64,000 nucleotides of DNA from Amia ocellicauda (taxonomy: Eukaryota > Chordata > Actinopteri > Amiiformes > Amiidae), in assembly GCF_036373705.1 (NCBI RefSeq), contig NC_089864.1, forward strand, positions 2,102,501 to 2,166,500, in the 5' to 3' direction. Positions 37,504 through 49,126 of this stretch are shown here, in pieces; position 1 is the first letter of the stretch, and every line of letters starts with the position of its first letter. The notes under the pieces are model-generated. The model did no database searches, was not told the origin of the DNA, and was given only the letters and a program-made list of their open reading frames with translations. The position numbers and the translations under genes are program-made.

Positions 37504-39299
37504 ACACAGGTCTGGTTCACTGGTTATGGTAAAGGCGAATCATCAGGACTTTCCCAGTTTGAGTCCAGGTTCTGCTCTCCCCTCCTCTCCCTGACTCACT
37601 GTGTCTCCCCCTGACTGAGTTACTGGACTAGACAGGACTTCACTACCCCAGACTGAACTGAACCTCCTGGGTCTCCATCCTGCAAAGATGTCAAACTGAG
37701 CTCCTGCTGTACAGTCAGTGACCTAAACAGAAACAAACAGAAGACAGAACTATGGATCCCCTCTACAGATCCCAATGGCAGTATTATTTGCAGACATGTG
37801 TCCATTGAGGTGTCTCTAACCCAGCGCATGGAACTGGTTTTGATACAGCCCCGTCTGTTCCCTGCTTCTGCTACAGGGCCTGGGAACGTGGTGTCCCTGT
37901 CCCTGCGGTCGGCCCCAGACAGTGCACACGTTCTGGACTTCACACTGCCACGCAGGGGAAGTCGAAGCTGATGCAACTTCCCCTCTGAACTTCCCTCAGT
38001 CCAGCTTTCTAGCACGGTGCAGTGTATTACCGGTACAAGCAGGCTGGGACACAGGAGTAGAGGACAGGACAGGATAGTACAGATTGTTCCATTACTGTAA
38101 ACTAAAGAGAAAGACAGGACAGGACAGTACAGTACGTTTCATTACTGTAAACTACACCTATGGATTTTATTATTTGAGCTGGGCATAAATTATTGGAGGG
38201 GAAACAATTTAATGTTCTCTCAATGTTGAGGGGGGCGGGGGTGCGTCCCTAAACCTCCGCCTATGACCGCAGTGCACTACACTACACTATGTTATGCTAT
38301 ACCACAGTATGTCAGCAGCCTGGTCCCCTGACACACAGGGTCTGATAAGTTTCCCAAGGCTATGGGCGTGTCATCACAGGCTGCTGTACATGATGTACTG
38401 GTCTGTCCTGGTACAGGATTACCTGAGCACGGCAGGGCGTTACAGAACTTTATTGTAAAGTACAGCAGAATAGAAATCGATGACAGTGCAATTACAGCAC
38501 AGCACAGAGTACAGACAGTACGGTACAAGACAGTATGCCATACAATAGTACAGCATGGATTGGCACTTGTCAATACAGTGCAATAATAGAGCATTCATTA
38601 TAGAATCCATCACAGAACTGGAAGAGTCCAGGTTAGTACAGTACAATACAACACGAGATTAATCCAGTACTGTACGGCAGAGAGAACTGAACAGAAGGAA
38701 AGTACAGCGCCGACCACAATGAACCTTCCCAAGAGCCACAGAATTCACATGACCTCAGTTCTGTAAAAACACTGAGATCCTCAATCCTGACCAATGTCTA
38801 AAATGAGAAACCGAAAAAACAGACAGGTTTCCTTTTTGTGTGTGGGGGGCAAAAACTTTACAGATGTCACACACTAACATCCATGTAGTCATACAATAAC
38901 AAAGCATTTGCATGACAAATACCCCTAATCTTTACCTTGGAGTGTCTGGACGAAGAATGAAAGAGAGAATGAGAGAGTAATATGACTGGAAAGTGAAAGT
39001 GTGAGGGGGGGTTGGGAAAAAGAAAGAGGGAGGAAGGAGGGAGGGAATGGAGGACGAGTAATATCCAGAGATGACAGACGAGATTGGAGGACAGTTCAGT
39101 TTTAATGAAGTGTTATAATTCATGGCCATGCATGTAGTTTTCTGTTCTTGATCATATTCAGATGTGGATTTTATTTGTATGTGTGTGTGTTAATATACTT
39201 TGTAAATATAATACTGCCATAGCCAGATTGCGAGATGATTGTGCTGTAATCAGAGGGATAGGTGTGTGTGTGTGAGAGAGAGAGGTCTAGACAAGGCAT
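37504..39299. other. no gene; intergenic
   Basis: Unique-looking sequence with ACAGTACA-rich short motifs (38060-38140, 38460-38700). No exon is supportable on either strand. Confidence 0.45.
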
Positions 39300-39703
39300 G
39301 TTTCCACAGCCATGACGTCAGGCGGTGTGACGCAGCCCGGGGAAGCACAGAGAGGAAGTGACGTGCTTTATTAACCCCGCCGCGCCGCGCACTTTCATTT
39401 CTTGCGTACAGCCGCGCCGGAGCGTCATCGATTATTTCATTACAGCCATTACTATCGGAACAGCGCTATATTTATATTTATTGGGTTGTATTGCTATCTT
39501 TGTATCTACGCGTTGCCTATTTTGTTTTGGAAATAAACTCAAATTTGACAGCCGACGCCGGAGCGATTCTAATCCGATTCAGTCGACACTTGAACCGCCG
39601 GTAAAGACCATCTCTGCGCGGACACACGGACCCCAGCGGAGCGGCGCAGGGATACGAGCGGCACACGGACGACAGAGCAGCACAGCTGTGTGTTGTTCCC
39701 GAG
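39300..39703 (+). promoter_or_regulatory. probable promoter and 5' UTR of TRAF gene
   Basis: CpG-rich segment just upstream of the start codon. It contains a full cAMP-response palindrome TGACGTCA at 39313-39320, an ETS-type AGGAAGT at about 39353, and ACTTTCATTT at 39391-39400, which on the other strand holds an IRF-like AANNGAAA. The sites are motif matches only. Confidence 0.45.
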
Positions 39704-41312
39704 ATGGTGGCACTCATGTCCGGCTTGACCCCTCTGGACGGCGCGGCGGACACCGGGCTGCTGTGCTCGTCCTGCGGCTTCCTGCTGGTGCGGCCCCGCC
39801 AGACCGCCTGCGGCCACCGCTACTGCGAGGCGTGCCTGGGGAGGATGCTGGGGTGAGCATCTCTCACAGCAGGCAACAGCAATATTAGAGCCATGTTATA
39901 TGATATTAGCTACTCAACTCAGCTGTTTCTGCGCTGTTTGGGGATTAACGGTGTACTTTTGGTGGTACTTTACCTTTACGGGCTGGTGTTTTCCGACCTC
40001 GTCCCCCGGGAGCAGCTGCCAGACACAGCTGGCGGGGCGGTGGTTTTATCTGATTGTCTTTTAATTGAATTTCTCTTGGGAGGGTGGGGAGTATGGTGTG
40101 TGTGTGTGGGGTGGTGATCTATAAATGGAACAGAAAAGAGCATCTGTGTAGCTGTGACTGAGAAGTGAAACCCAGCTCACTGTAGAGGGGCTGTCCGTGT
40201 TTCTGCTTGTTCCTCTGGGTCACATTGTAAAAAGTGTCTCTGTCTTGTGCTTCATTGACAGGAAGTCTGAGAGTGGAGTGTGCTGCGTGTGCCAGGACCC
40301 TATACTGTCCACTCAGGTACACACTGACTGACACACTGACTGTTTGACATACTGACTGACTGATACACTGACACACTGACTGATTGACTAATACACTGAC
40401 TGACTGACTGACTGACTGACTGACTGACTGACTAATACACTGACTGACTGATACACTAACACACTGACTGATTGACTAATACACTGACTGACTGACTGAC
40501 TAATACACTGACTGACTAATAATCTGACCCACTGATATGTTCACTGACTGACCTATGGTATTGATCAGTGTATGTGGAGTGTGCTGATGGGAGTGTGTTG
40601 CTGTGCGGCAGGTGTTTGTGGACCGGGCGGCAGAAAGCGACGCAGGCAGTGTGAAGATCAGCTGTCCATTCTCACACTATGGCTGCGCCTGGACTGGAGC
40701 ACTGAGCGAGTACCTGGTGAGAGAAGAGAGGGGTCACTCGGCATACAGCATTCAGTCAGTGTGTCAGTCAGTCAGTCTGTGTGTATTAACCCTCCTCTCT
40801 CTTTCTCTCCAGTCCAGTCACCAGGGTCAGTGTGACTGCACAGATGAGCCCTGTGCCAACGCCAACCTGGGCTGCCGCTTTGTTGGCGATCGGTTGGCAC
40901 TGTGTCAGCACGAGAGCGAGGCGTGTGAGTGGAGGATGGTGTCCTGCCCACACTGCCAGCAGGAACTGGCCTGGGCTCTGATACAGGTAACTCAGCTCTG
41001 CATAGTGCATACAAACGCCACATATACATATACTGTACATACACATCACACAGTACATACACATCCTAAATAATTACTGCACATACCCCATAGACCATAG
41101 TTCATACATGACTGTGTGTCTTTGTATCGCACAGTGTGTGTGTGTCTGCGTGTGTGTGTCTATGTGTGTGTGTGTGACAGTGTGTCTGACAATGTGTCTC
41201 TGTGTTGCAGGATCACCAGTCCAGCTGTCCTCAGCTCCTCAATCACAATCATACCAGCCCTGCGGTCATCCAGCCCCGGGGGACGGGCCAGGGACAGGTC
41301 AGTAGCTCTGCC

Positions 41313-41343
<31 letters not shown>

Positions 41344-43360
41344 CACAATCTTCCTGTACTCTGTTATTGTCAGTCTGTGTGACTATCTATCTGTCACTGT
41401 GCATGTCACTCTGTCTGTCTACCCTTGCCTGTTCAGATGCAGCTTCTCACAAATAATAACAGCAATAATAATAATGCTATATATTGATGATGATGTCGTT
41501 GTGTTTGTAGGACTACAGTGGCGCAGAGTGTCTCTGTCCCTTCAGTGCTGTGGGCTGCAATGACAAGGTGAGACACTGTCTGTGCCTCCATCTGTCTGTA
41601 GTGTCTAGTGGACTGTGTGTCCAGTCAGTCAGTCAGTGTTAATGTACTGTAGTGTCCAGTCAGTCAGTCAGTGTTAATGTACTGTAGTGTCCAGTCAGTC
41701 AGTCAGTGTTAATGTGCTGTAGTGTCCAGTCAGTCAGTCAGTGTTAATGTGCTGTAGTGTCCAGTCAGTCAGTCAGTGTTAATGTACTGTAGTGTCCAGT
41801 CAGTCAGTCAGTGTTAATGTGCTGTAGTGTCCAGTCAGTCAGTGTTAATGTGCTGTAGTGTCCAGTCAGTCAGTCAGTCAGTGTTAATGTGCTGTAGTGT
41901 CCAGTCAGTCAGTGTTAATGTGCTGTAGTGTCCAGTCAGTCAGTGTTAATGTGCTGTAGTGTCCAGTCAGTCAGTCAGTCAGTGTTAATGTGCTGTAGTG
42001 TCCAGTCAGTCAGTCAGTCAGTGTTAATGTGCTGTAGTGTCCAGTCAGTCAGTGTTAATGTGCTGTAGTAGTATGATAACAGTGCACTGCTATAATCTAG
42101 TGCATCAACTCTCCTCCTCTCTCTCTCTACCAGCCACTCTCCCTCTCTGCCCACTTGCACTCGTCCCTCATCCCCCACCTCTCCCTGCTCCTGTCCTTCT
42201 GCCTCTCCCTGGAGACTCGGCAGCACCGCAGCCAGGAGGTCAACTCCGCCTTCAAGCAGCTGGCCATGGACCGCCTGCTGTCCCTGGCCTCCAAAGTGCT
42301 GCCCCAGCTCCCCCAGAAAGCCCCGCCCAGCCCTGCCCCTGCCCAACCCCAGTGCCAGTCGGGCACCTGCGAGGATGCCTCCAATGTGCGCCAGCTCCTC
42401 GGGGTCCTGAGCCAGGACCTGGAGGCGTGCCACCGGGCCATCGAGGGGCTGCAGTCCCGCTGTGAGCGCTACGAGCGCGTCCTGTCCCAGCTGAGCCCCC
42501 CACCGGCCCCTGCAGGGACAGGCGCCCCCTGCTCGCCCCGCTCCTCCTCCTCTGTGAATCTCTCTCAGGACAAACCCCCCCAGCCCCTGATGTCCCCCCA
42601 GATTGCGGCCCGTAGCGGAATGGGAGCCCCCCCTGGCTGTCCCCCTGCCCACCTGAACCTCTCCCCGCCTCCTCCCCGGGCTGCCCCTCAGCTCTCCACC
42701 CACAACTGCCTCCCCCAGCCCCTGGTTTGCCCCCGAGCCATGTCTCCCCCTCTGTCCCCGTCCTCCCAGTCTGCCGCCTCTACGCCACCTGCGCTGCCAC
42801 TGGCCTCCCAGAACGGAGTGCTGCTCTGGAAGGTTGAGAACTTTTCCGCCCATTTCAAAGCTGCAGCTCCTGTCTCCTCTCCCTACTCCTCCTCCTCTTC
42901 CTCCTCCTCCTCCTCCTCCTCCAGACCCAAGCCCTACGCCCTCACCTCACCCCCCTTCCAGACCAGTCCGCTGGGGTACCGCCTGTGCTGCCGGCTGTAC
43001 CCCCAGGGTGACGGGGCGGGCCGCGGCACCCACCTGTCCCTCTTCCTGTGCCTGCTAAAGGGCGAGTGTGACCAGCTGCTGCCCTGGCCCTTCGCCCACA
43101 AGGTCAGCTTCACGCTGCTAGACTGCACTGCTGCCCGCCGTCACCGGGGGGAGACGTTCCTGCCCGACCCGCTCTCTGCCTCCTTCCACCAGCCCAGGGG
43201 CGCCATGAACCTGGCCAGTGGCTGCCCGCGCTTCGCCAGCCTGTCCCTGCTGGGGCTGGGGAGCGGGGCTGGGGCTGGGGGGCAGGGCAGGTCTGCCTAC
43301 CTGCACAACGACACCCTGTACATCAGAGTGCAGGTGGAGCCGGCTGGGGCTGGCCTGTAG
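39704..43360 (+). CDS. TRAF-family adaptor (TNF receptor-associated factor)
   Basis: Seven exons join in frame: 39704-39852, 40262-40316, 40612-40716, 40813-40986, 41211-41297, 41511-41567 and 42134-43360, giving 617 residues. The RING finger is C21, C24, C36, H38, C41, C44, C57 and C60. TRAF-type zinc fingers span about 70-205 (CPFSHYGC, CPHC). A short helical stretch is at about 245-355, then a long Pro/Ser-rich linker. The C-terminal MATH/TRAF-C domain (about 437-613) has LLWKVENF, GYRLCCRLY, GRGTHLSLF, LPWPFAHKVSF, FLPDPLSASF, NLASGCPRF and NDTLYIRV. It would couple TNF-receptor-type signals to NF-kB and MAP kinases as a ubiquitin ligase. TRAF-C is closest by eye to TRAF5/TRAF3/TRAF2; the member is not assigned. 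A poly-Ser insert lies inside the MATH domain and the coiled coil is short. Confidence 0.88.
40317..40545. repeat. (CTGA)n array, TRAF intron 2
   Basis: CACTGACTGACTGA/CTAATACACTGA array similar to the one at the lectin 3' end. Confidence 0.85.
41610..42068. repeat. minisatellite, TRAF intron 6
   Basis: About a dozen direct copies of a unit containing 'gtgttaatgtgctgtagtgt' then 'ccagtcagtcag'. The number of CAGT repeats varies between units, so unit length alternates (about 33-41 bp). Confidence 0.9.
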
Positions 43361-43606
43361 AGAGAGAGAGTTAAGAAAGAAGAGGCGAAGGAGGGGAAAA
43401 GGAGAGACAAAGATAATAAAGAAGGAGCTGGGGAAAGAAACAGAGAGACAGACAGCGAAAGAGAAGAGAGACTTGACCTACCTCACCAGCTCAGATATTT
43501 ACCTACCTCAGCTAACCTCTCCCTCTGACAGTTATGTTTATTAAGGTATTTATTTGTTTTTCTATGAATGTGATGCTTGTCTTTTTTTTTTTTTAAGTTT
43601 TTGAAG

Positions 43607-43612
43607 ATTAAA
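43607..43612 (+). terminator. possible poly(A) signal, TRAF gene
   Basis: ATTAAA about 250 bases after the stop codon, following a T-rich run. Confidence 0.4.
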
Positions 43613-45819
43613 AAGACCTAAATGACCTCCTTCATATTTGAAAGTAATTACTGAAGCTCAATGCCATATCTAGCAAGAGGCAGCATATCTACTGTCCCAG
43701 GACTATTCAGGACAGCTGTATTGTACTGTGTGCTGCTGTTCTGTGTCAATCTACCATATTACTGACTACTGTATCGTATTTCACTGTGCCTATTTCTATT
43801 GTACTTGACTGTATTGTATTGTGTTACATTGTATCAGATGACTGTGTTGCAGTCTTGCAGCTGGTCTGCAGTAGCTGCACTTCTATTTGCTTCAGTTGTG
43901 TATTAAGCCTTGTTGCACAATCGCTCGACACTACACTGCCGCTGCTGTAACTGCTGACAGTTCAGTTTCCTGTGTGGTCTTGATGCAGCTGCACTGCTAA
44001 ACCATTCTGGCTCCAGACAAATGAGTCAAAATAAATATTTATTCATTTATTTTTGCAGTCATTATTTTAGATTCTCAAAGCAACATCGAAGGTGTGGTAT
44101 TACAGCAAGTGCAAATTAAATGCAAATACAAAATGTGTAAAAACTACCTATCCTTGTGTGAATCTTAAAGCCAGGAGTGATTCATGTATTAGAAATCATC
44201 CTGACAAAAATTATATACATAAAAGGTATTAAAATACATTTATTACAGAAGTCATTTACAATCAGATATATTTACCTAGGGTGACATTTTTGAACATTAC
44301 AAAGTGCTGTAAATACAATCAGTATAATTCAATAAGCACACATCTCACACAATGAGTGAACATTCAAGAGTTCTGCCCCTGGGGAACGGGAGTAGTAATG
44401 GTAAAATTATAAAAGTGTAAAAAAAAATACATTAGTAATCAGGTTTAATAAGAGTACATAACGTTTTTTTTTTTTAATACAAGTATATTTTCACCATCGG
44501 TTATAAAATACATTTAATATTTTTATAACATATCTTAAAATATATTAAATATAAGCAGATTACAGATTTTAAAAATCAGTGAAAAACACTTAAAATGAGA
44601 ATAGTTTTAGATCTAAATAACAGACAACAATAAATTGCTCAGGAAGTCATTTATTCACCTCAAATTCAAACGTTGCACTTGCACCATGTTGCTGTATCAA
44701 AATATTATACTGTATGTACAGCCTCCAGTCTTCACAACAGTAGCTTGAACATGCCAAAGAAAGAACAAAGCAGAGGCTGAGAGAGGACAAAGGCATCCTC
44801 AAAGCATTCTCTTGACATCCTCTAATTTAACCAAATGAATTTATCTGGAACATATTATGAAAAGGCCTCTGGAAAGTGTCGCGACTACACTCACAGACTA
44901 GCTAATAAACTTGTTCCACTCTGCCATAGCTTTCTGTAGGAAGCTTTTTTTTTCCAGATTATGTAAATACTTAAGCTGTTTTTCCCCAAAAATAAACAAA
45001 TAAATAAACAAATAATTGCTAAATCTCAGTTTCTGAAAAATACATATTTATCGTTTGATTAAATTCTTAGCTAAATCCTAAATATGGGTTTTGCAAACTA
45101 AACATTTAACTTTAACCTTAAATCTCTGAGTCACAAAATAAATATAGCTTTCAAATAAATGCTTAGTTTAAATCTACATTTAAATGTAAATGCGAGGGGC
45201 CCCTGCGCAGCTGGATTCATTGCTTTGATGTTAATATCCGAACAGGCGTCACAGCGCAAAAGCGCCCCCTGTGAAGTGTCGCAAGACTCAGGAAGACCGA
45301 AAACTTCCTGGTCTGAAAACGAAAGCCGAACGCAAACAAAGGACTGCAGTGAATATGGCGATTTATTTCTTTATTTGATTGGACAATAAAAATACAAAGT
45401 GGGGTGTGTAATACTAAAACCTTTACTTCCCAAATACGGTAAAAGCGATAAGGGTTTGTATTATTATTATTATTATTAGTAGTAGTAGTAGTCGGCATTG
45501 TGTGTGCAATGCAGTGGATAGCTGCTCTCCGGTGTGTCCACTCGGTGTCCATCGCTGTGTTCCTGCTGTCCTGAGAGACGCCGCTGCGTGAGTACCTGTG
45601 TGAGCCGCACTGGGGTGTCTATAGGCGTGTGTTGGTAAGGGGGAGGTCCAGCACCTCCGTGAAGTTGGCACCCCATATAATTAAATAATCACCAAAACTA
45701 TTCCATTCATTTGAGCTGTGTTTGTGCTGATTTGTGCCGCAAAATGAACATTTCTGCTGGTTTGGTTTTCAAGATATTAAGCATTCTTTTTTGGGCTGTG
45801 TGACGTCACTCTCCACCCC
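43613..45819. other. no gene; AT-rich intergenic
   Basis: No exon seen. 45723-45808 contains a diverged copy of motifs that recur inside the left inverted-repeat arm about 145 bases further on. Confidence 0.45.
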
Positions 45820-46442
45820 ATCTCGCTCAAATCGCTCCTAATCGGTGCCATTCGTTTGGCTCGATTTGTGCCGGTTTGTGCCGTTAAAAGAAACAATCTA
45901 ACTAATTCCCTTTACATAGAAATAACACAATTATCTCCCGCATCTGTGACGTCAGTCATGCATTTACCCCATCTCGTCATTTTCTGACTCGTTCGTCTGT
46001 GCTCTCGGTGCGGGTTTCTTACCGTTACTGTCGTTGTTTTTTCTTTTAATATTGACAGTTTGATCATTGGCAGTAACTTCAAGCCTCAAATCCAAATCCC
46101 ATATGTCCTGTATCTGTGCTCGGGTAGCACTTGTTTGAATTCACCTCGTGTATATTGGTACTTAATATAATGTGTGTGTTCTGGTCCATCGCTGAACCAA
46201 GTATTACATCTCGTTTATTACCATCATGCTTTAGGAGTTTATTCAAAGTAAAAAGTAGACTAACTTTACCTCAGTGAGTACATCGTTAAGACCACTGCGT
46301 TGCTCGATTAGTTAGTGTGGGACTTGATACAAGTGCAGCTTATGTTCACAATGGTTATTGCATTATGCAAGGACCACGATGGGATGATTGGACAGGATAA
46401 ACAGGTTCAGAAGAAATGGAGATAGTTGAAGCTTTTCATCTT
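45820..46442 (+). repeat. left arm of perfect 623-bp inverted repeat
   Basis: Compared block by block with 48504-49126, every base is the complement in reverse order and both arms are 623 long without a gap. It starts ATCTCGCTCAAATCGCTCC and ends GAAGCTTTTCATCTT. A TGACGTCA palindrome lies at 45947-45954. No open frame of note. Confidence 0.95.
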
Positions 46443-46543
46443 CAGATTTGGCTCATCTCTGCTTGCAGTTCTCAGAGAAAGCTGCATAAACAGTGAAGCA
46501 AGTACAGGTGAGGTGTGTGTTTTATTATGTTTCAAATATTTTA

Positions 46544-46767
46544 CAGTGGAGACCGCTTATAGCGATCACGGTTATATTGATCAACCGCTTATATGGATCA
46601 AAAAGCTTGGGACGGAATCGTTCCTATACAAATGCTGTTTAAATAATTCGCTTATAGTGATCAAGTACTCCGCTTATAGTGTTCATTTTGGGTCTTTTCA
46701 TACATTTCAACATATGGAGAAAAATAAATACAACGACGAACGTGATCGTTATAAGGGGTCTCCACGT
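46544..46767. mobile_element. pogo/Tigger-type MITE
   Basis: 224 bp with ends CAGTGGAGACCGCTTATA and the complement of ACGTGGAGACCCCTTATA, flanked by TA on both sides. It contains repeated 'gcttatagtgatcaa'-like words and no transposase. Confidence 0.65.
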
Positions 46768-48179
46768 TACTAAAAAAGTCGAAACATAGATTAGTCTTAA
46801 TTTGATAGCTAGACTAATCTCATGCAAGTTAGTAAAAAGTTAACTTGGTTTTGGACAAAACCAAGATCCAGGCATCAATTGACAAGTTTGTGAATTGACT
46901 TTTCCAGGCGGACAAGAGCCGACATACAATACAGACATACGGCCGGCATTGATAGTCTAGTTTATTTATTGTGAAACCACCGGCAAGCTGTGTCTTAGCC
47001 TATTTGCACAACCGACGTATTTTGAAAGTATATCAAATTCAGGTAATAGCGAAGCTGTCAGTTTCATTACTTTATATTCATATAATAAATATATAAATGG
47101 TAATTAAATGGTAATCTGCATGAGAAATAAAAAAATGAATAAGAAATCGGTTATAACGATCATCCGCTTAGTCATCAATTTGACCCGGACGGACGTGTAA
47201 AGCAATTGGTCGGGAACCTGTCACCCTTGGGACTTGCACGTTTTGTTGATTTATTATTAATTGTTTTTCATTATTTCGTTTTGAGCACTTTATTTTGGTT
47301 GGACTACTTATTTACTTCACTATTATTTTCTTTTTAATTTGATTGTACGTATTCACGTTTTTAAAACCACTCGCTCTCGCTTTTATTGTATTTTCTATTT
47401 TTATGTTGAGCGCTCTTTTATAATTTCTTTTGTTTCTCACGCCGCAGCTCAGCCAAGGGCCCAGTGAGACGGACGGTAATAGAGATTTGGGGCCCCTGTG
47501 TTGCTTGCTGTTAAACCTTTTGTGCTTTTATATTTCTCTGGATCTTCACACGAGAGCAGCAGAGCCTCCAGGGGGAGCAGAGCAGCAAGGGGCCGGGAGG
47601 CGCAGGCGGGACACTGGAGATCAGGGCCCCTGTCCGAGGACCAGCCACGGGACTGGAGGCTGCTGCTCCGCCGGCTGTGCTGTTGCAATTATGTAGGAGC
47701 TCCTGTTACTCGACTGGCTGTTTCTTTTCTCTCTGTTGTCCTTCTGTTTTTTTATTATTTTTTGAGGTATTGCGTTTGAAGGCGGGATTTCTATCAAGAG
47801 GCTCGCCTGCCGCTCCAGTGGAGGACTCGAGTGGGAGCTCTGGTGGACGAGTTCAGTATTTCATTTGTTGTTTTAAATTCTTTTTAACCTTTGTATGAAA
47901 CGTGGGAAGTAATTGTATTAAATTATTGAAACCCATCCCTTTGTACTGTTCTGCTGCAACTGGTGTGTGGACCGCTGGATAAAAAAATCTTGGAAGAGGT
48001 ATTTTTGTAGTTGGTTGTGGCTGCTCGGGGTGTTGCAGCCCTAAGACTCCTGATACTCAACAGCCGAAATTCAGGTGGCTAGTACGGCTACTTTTATCAT
48101 TTTGCCTCGTATTTCGCCCCTCCCCGGGTGACGCGTTTTAGTTCCCGGCCAAAAGTAATAGTTTGATGAAATAACGCCA

Positions 48180-48345
48180 ACCATATGAAACTAACCTATG
48201 CTGGTTTTCTACTTGGCTGGTTTAACCTGGTTTCCCAGTCTGACCACTTGAAAAGTGCACAAACCCATTTAAACCCAGCCGAAAGACAAGGCTGGTAGAC
48301 CAGTTAAGACCAAAAAACCATCTTATGCTGTTGTAAGTTTTTTTC
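48180..48345. mobile_element. palindromic MITE-like repeat
   Basis: Imperfect inverted repeat with 'cctatgctggttttctac' on the left and 'ccatcttatgctg' on the right, resembling the AACCAGCATAAGATGG family common in fish. Confidence 0.45.
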
Positions 48346-48503
48346 TTTTTTTCATCACAGTATCATCTGAAATATCATTAATGTCAAATATCTTGGTAAT
48401 TAGTTATGTTTAATTTTCAACATGAAATCAATATTGAAGATTAAAGTATCAAGCAGAACAAAGAACAGACAACACCTAATGCTTGTGTATACTTTCAAAT
48501 GCA

Positions 48504-49126
48504 AAGATGAAAAGCTTCAACTATCTCCATTTCTTCTGAACCTGTTTATCCTGTCCAATCATCCCATCGTGGTCCTTGCATAATGCAATAACCATTGTGA
48601 ACATAAGCTGCACTTGTATCAAGTCCCACACTAACTAATCGAGCAACGCAGTGGTCTTAACGATGTACTCACTGAGGTAAAGTTAGTCTACTTTTTACTT
48701 TGAATAAACTCCTAAAGCATGATGGTAATAAACGAGATGTAATACTTGGTTCAGCGATGGACCAGAACACACACATTATATTAAGTACCAATATACACGA
48801 GGTGAATTCAAACAAGTGCTACCCGAGCACAGATACAGGACATATGGGATTTGGATTTGAGGCTTGAAGTTACTGCCAATGATCAAACTGTCAATATTAA
48901 AAGAAAAAACAACGACAGTAACGGTAAGAAACCCGCACCGAGAGCACAGACGAACGAGTCAGAAAATGACGAGATGGGGTAAATGCATGACTGACGTCAC
49001 AGATGCGGGAGATAATTGTGTTATTTCTATGTAAAGGGAATTAGTTAGATTGTTTCTTTTAACGGCACAAACCGGCACAAATCGAGCCAAACGAATGGCA
49101 CCGATTAGGAGCGATTTGAGCGAGAT
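48504..49126 (-). repeat. right arm of perfect 623-bp inverted repeat
   Basis: Exact reverse complement of 45820-46442. The flank beyond 49126 (TGATTG) does not match the flank before 45820 (CACCCC), so no target duplication is visible. A TGACGTCA palindrome lies at 48992-48999. Confidence 0.95.

Larger units (their letters stand above)
46443..48503. other. 2,061-bp spacer of the inverted repeat
   Basis: Holds a pogo-type MITE, a further pogo-like piece (about 47148-47195, 'aacgatcatccgcttag'), a mixed region with a GC-rich block at 47540-47700, and a palindromic MITE near the right arm. No convincing gene. Short open frames at 47430-47780 lack known motifs. Confidence 0.5.

Noticed and set aside
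36860..37507. Long minus-strand open frame of His-Thr repeats
   Set aside because: It is a translation of the TG-rich microsatellite, with no codon or domain signal.
41610..42068. Regular repeats that might suggest a CRISPR array
   Set aside because: The units lack distinct spacers and lie in an intron of a vertebrate gene; it is a minisatellite.
42014..42853. 279-codon minus-strand open frame
   Set aside because: It is a shadow of the GC-rich last TRAF exon, which has a clear domain match on the plus strand.
45820..49126. Inverted repeat as a Polinton/Maverick remnant
   Set aside because: The ends do not start AG..CT, there is no 6-bp duplication, and no polymerase, integrase or capsid reading frame is in the spacer.
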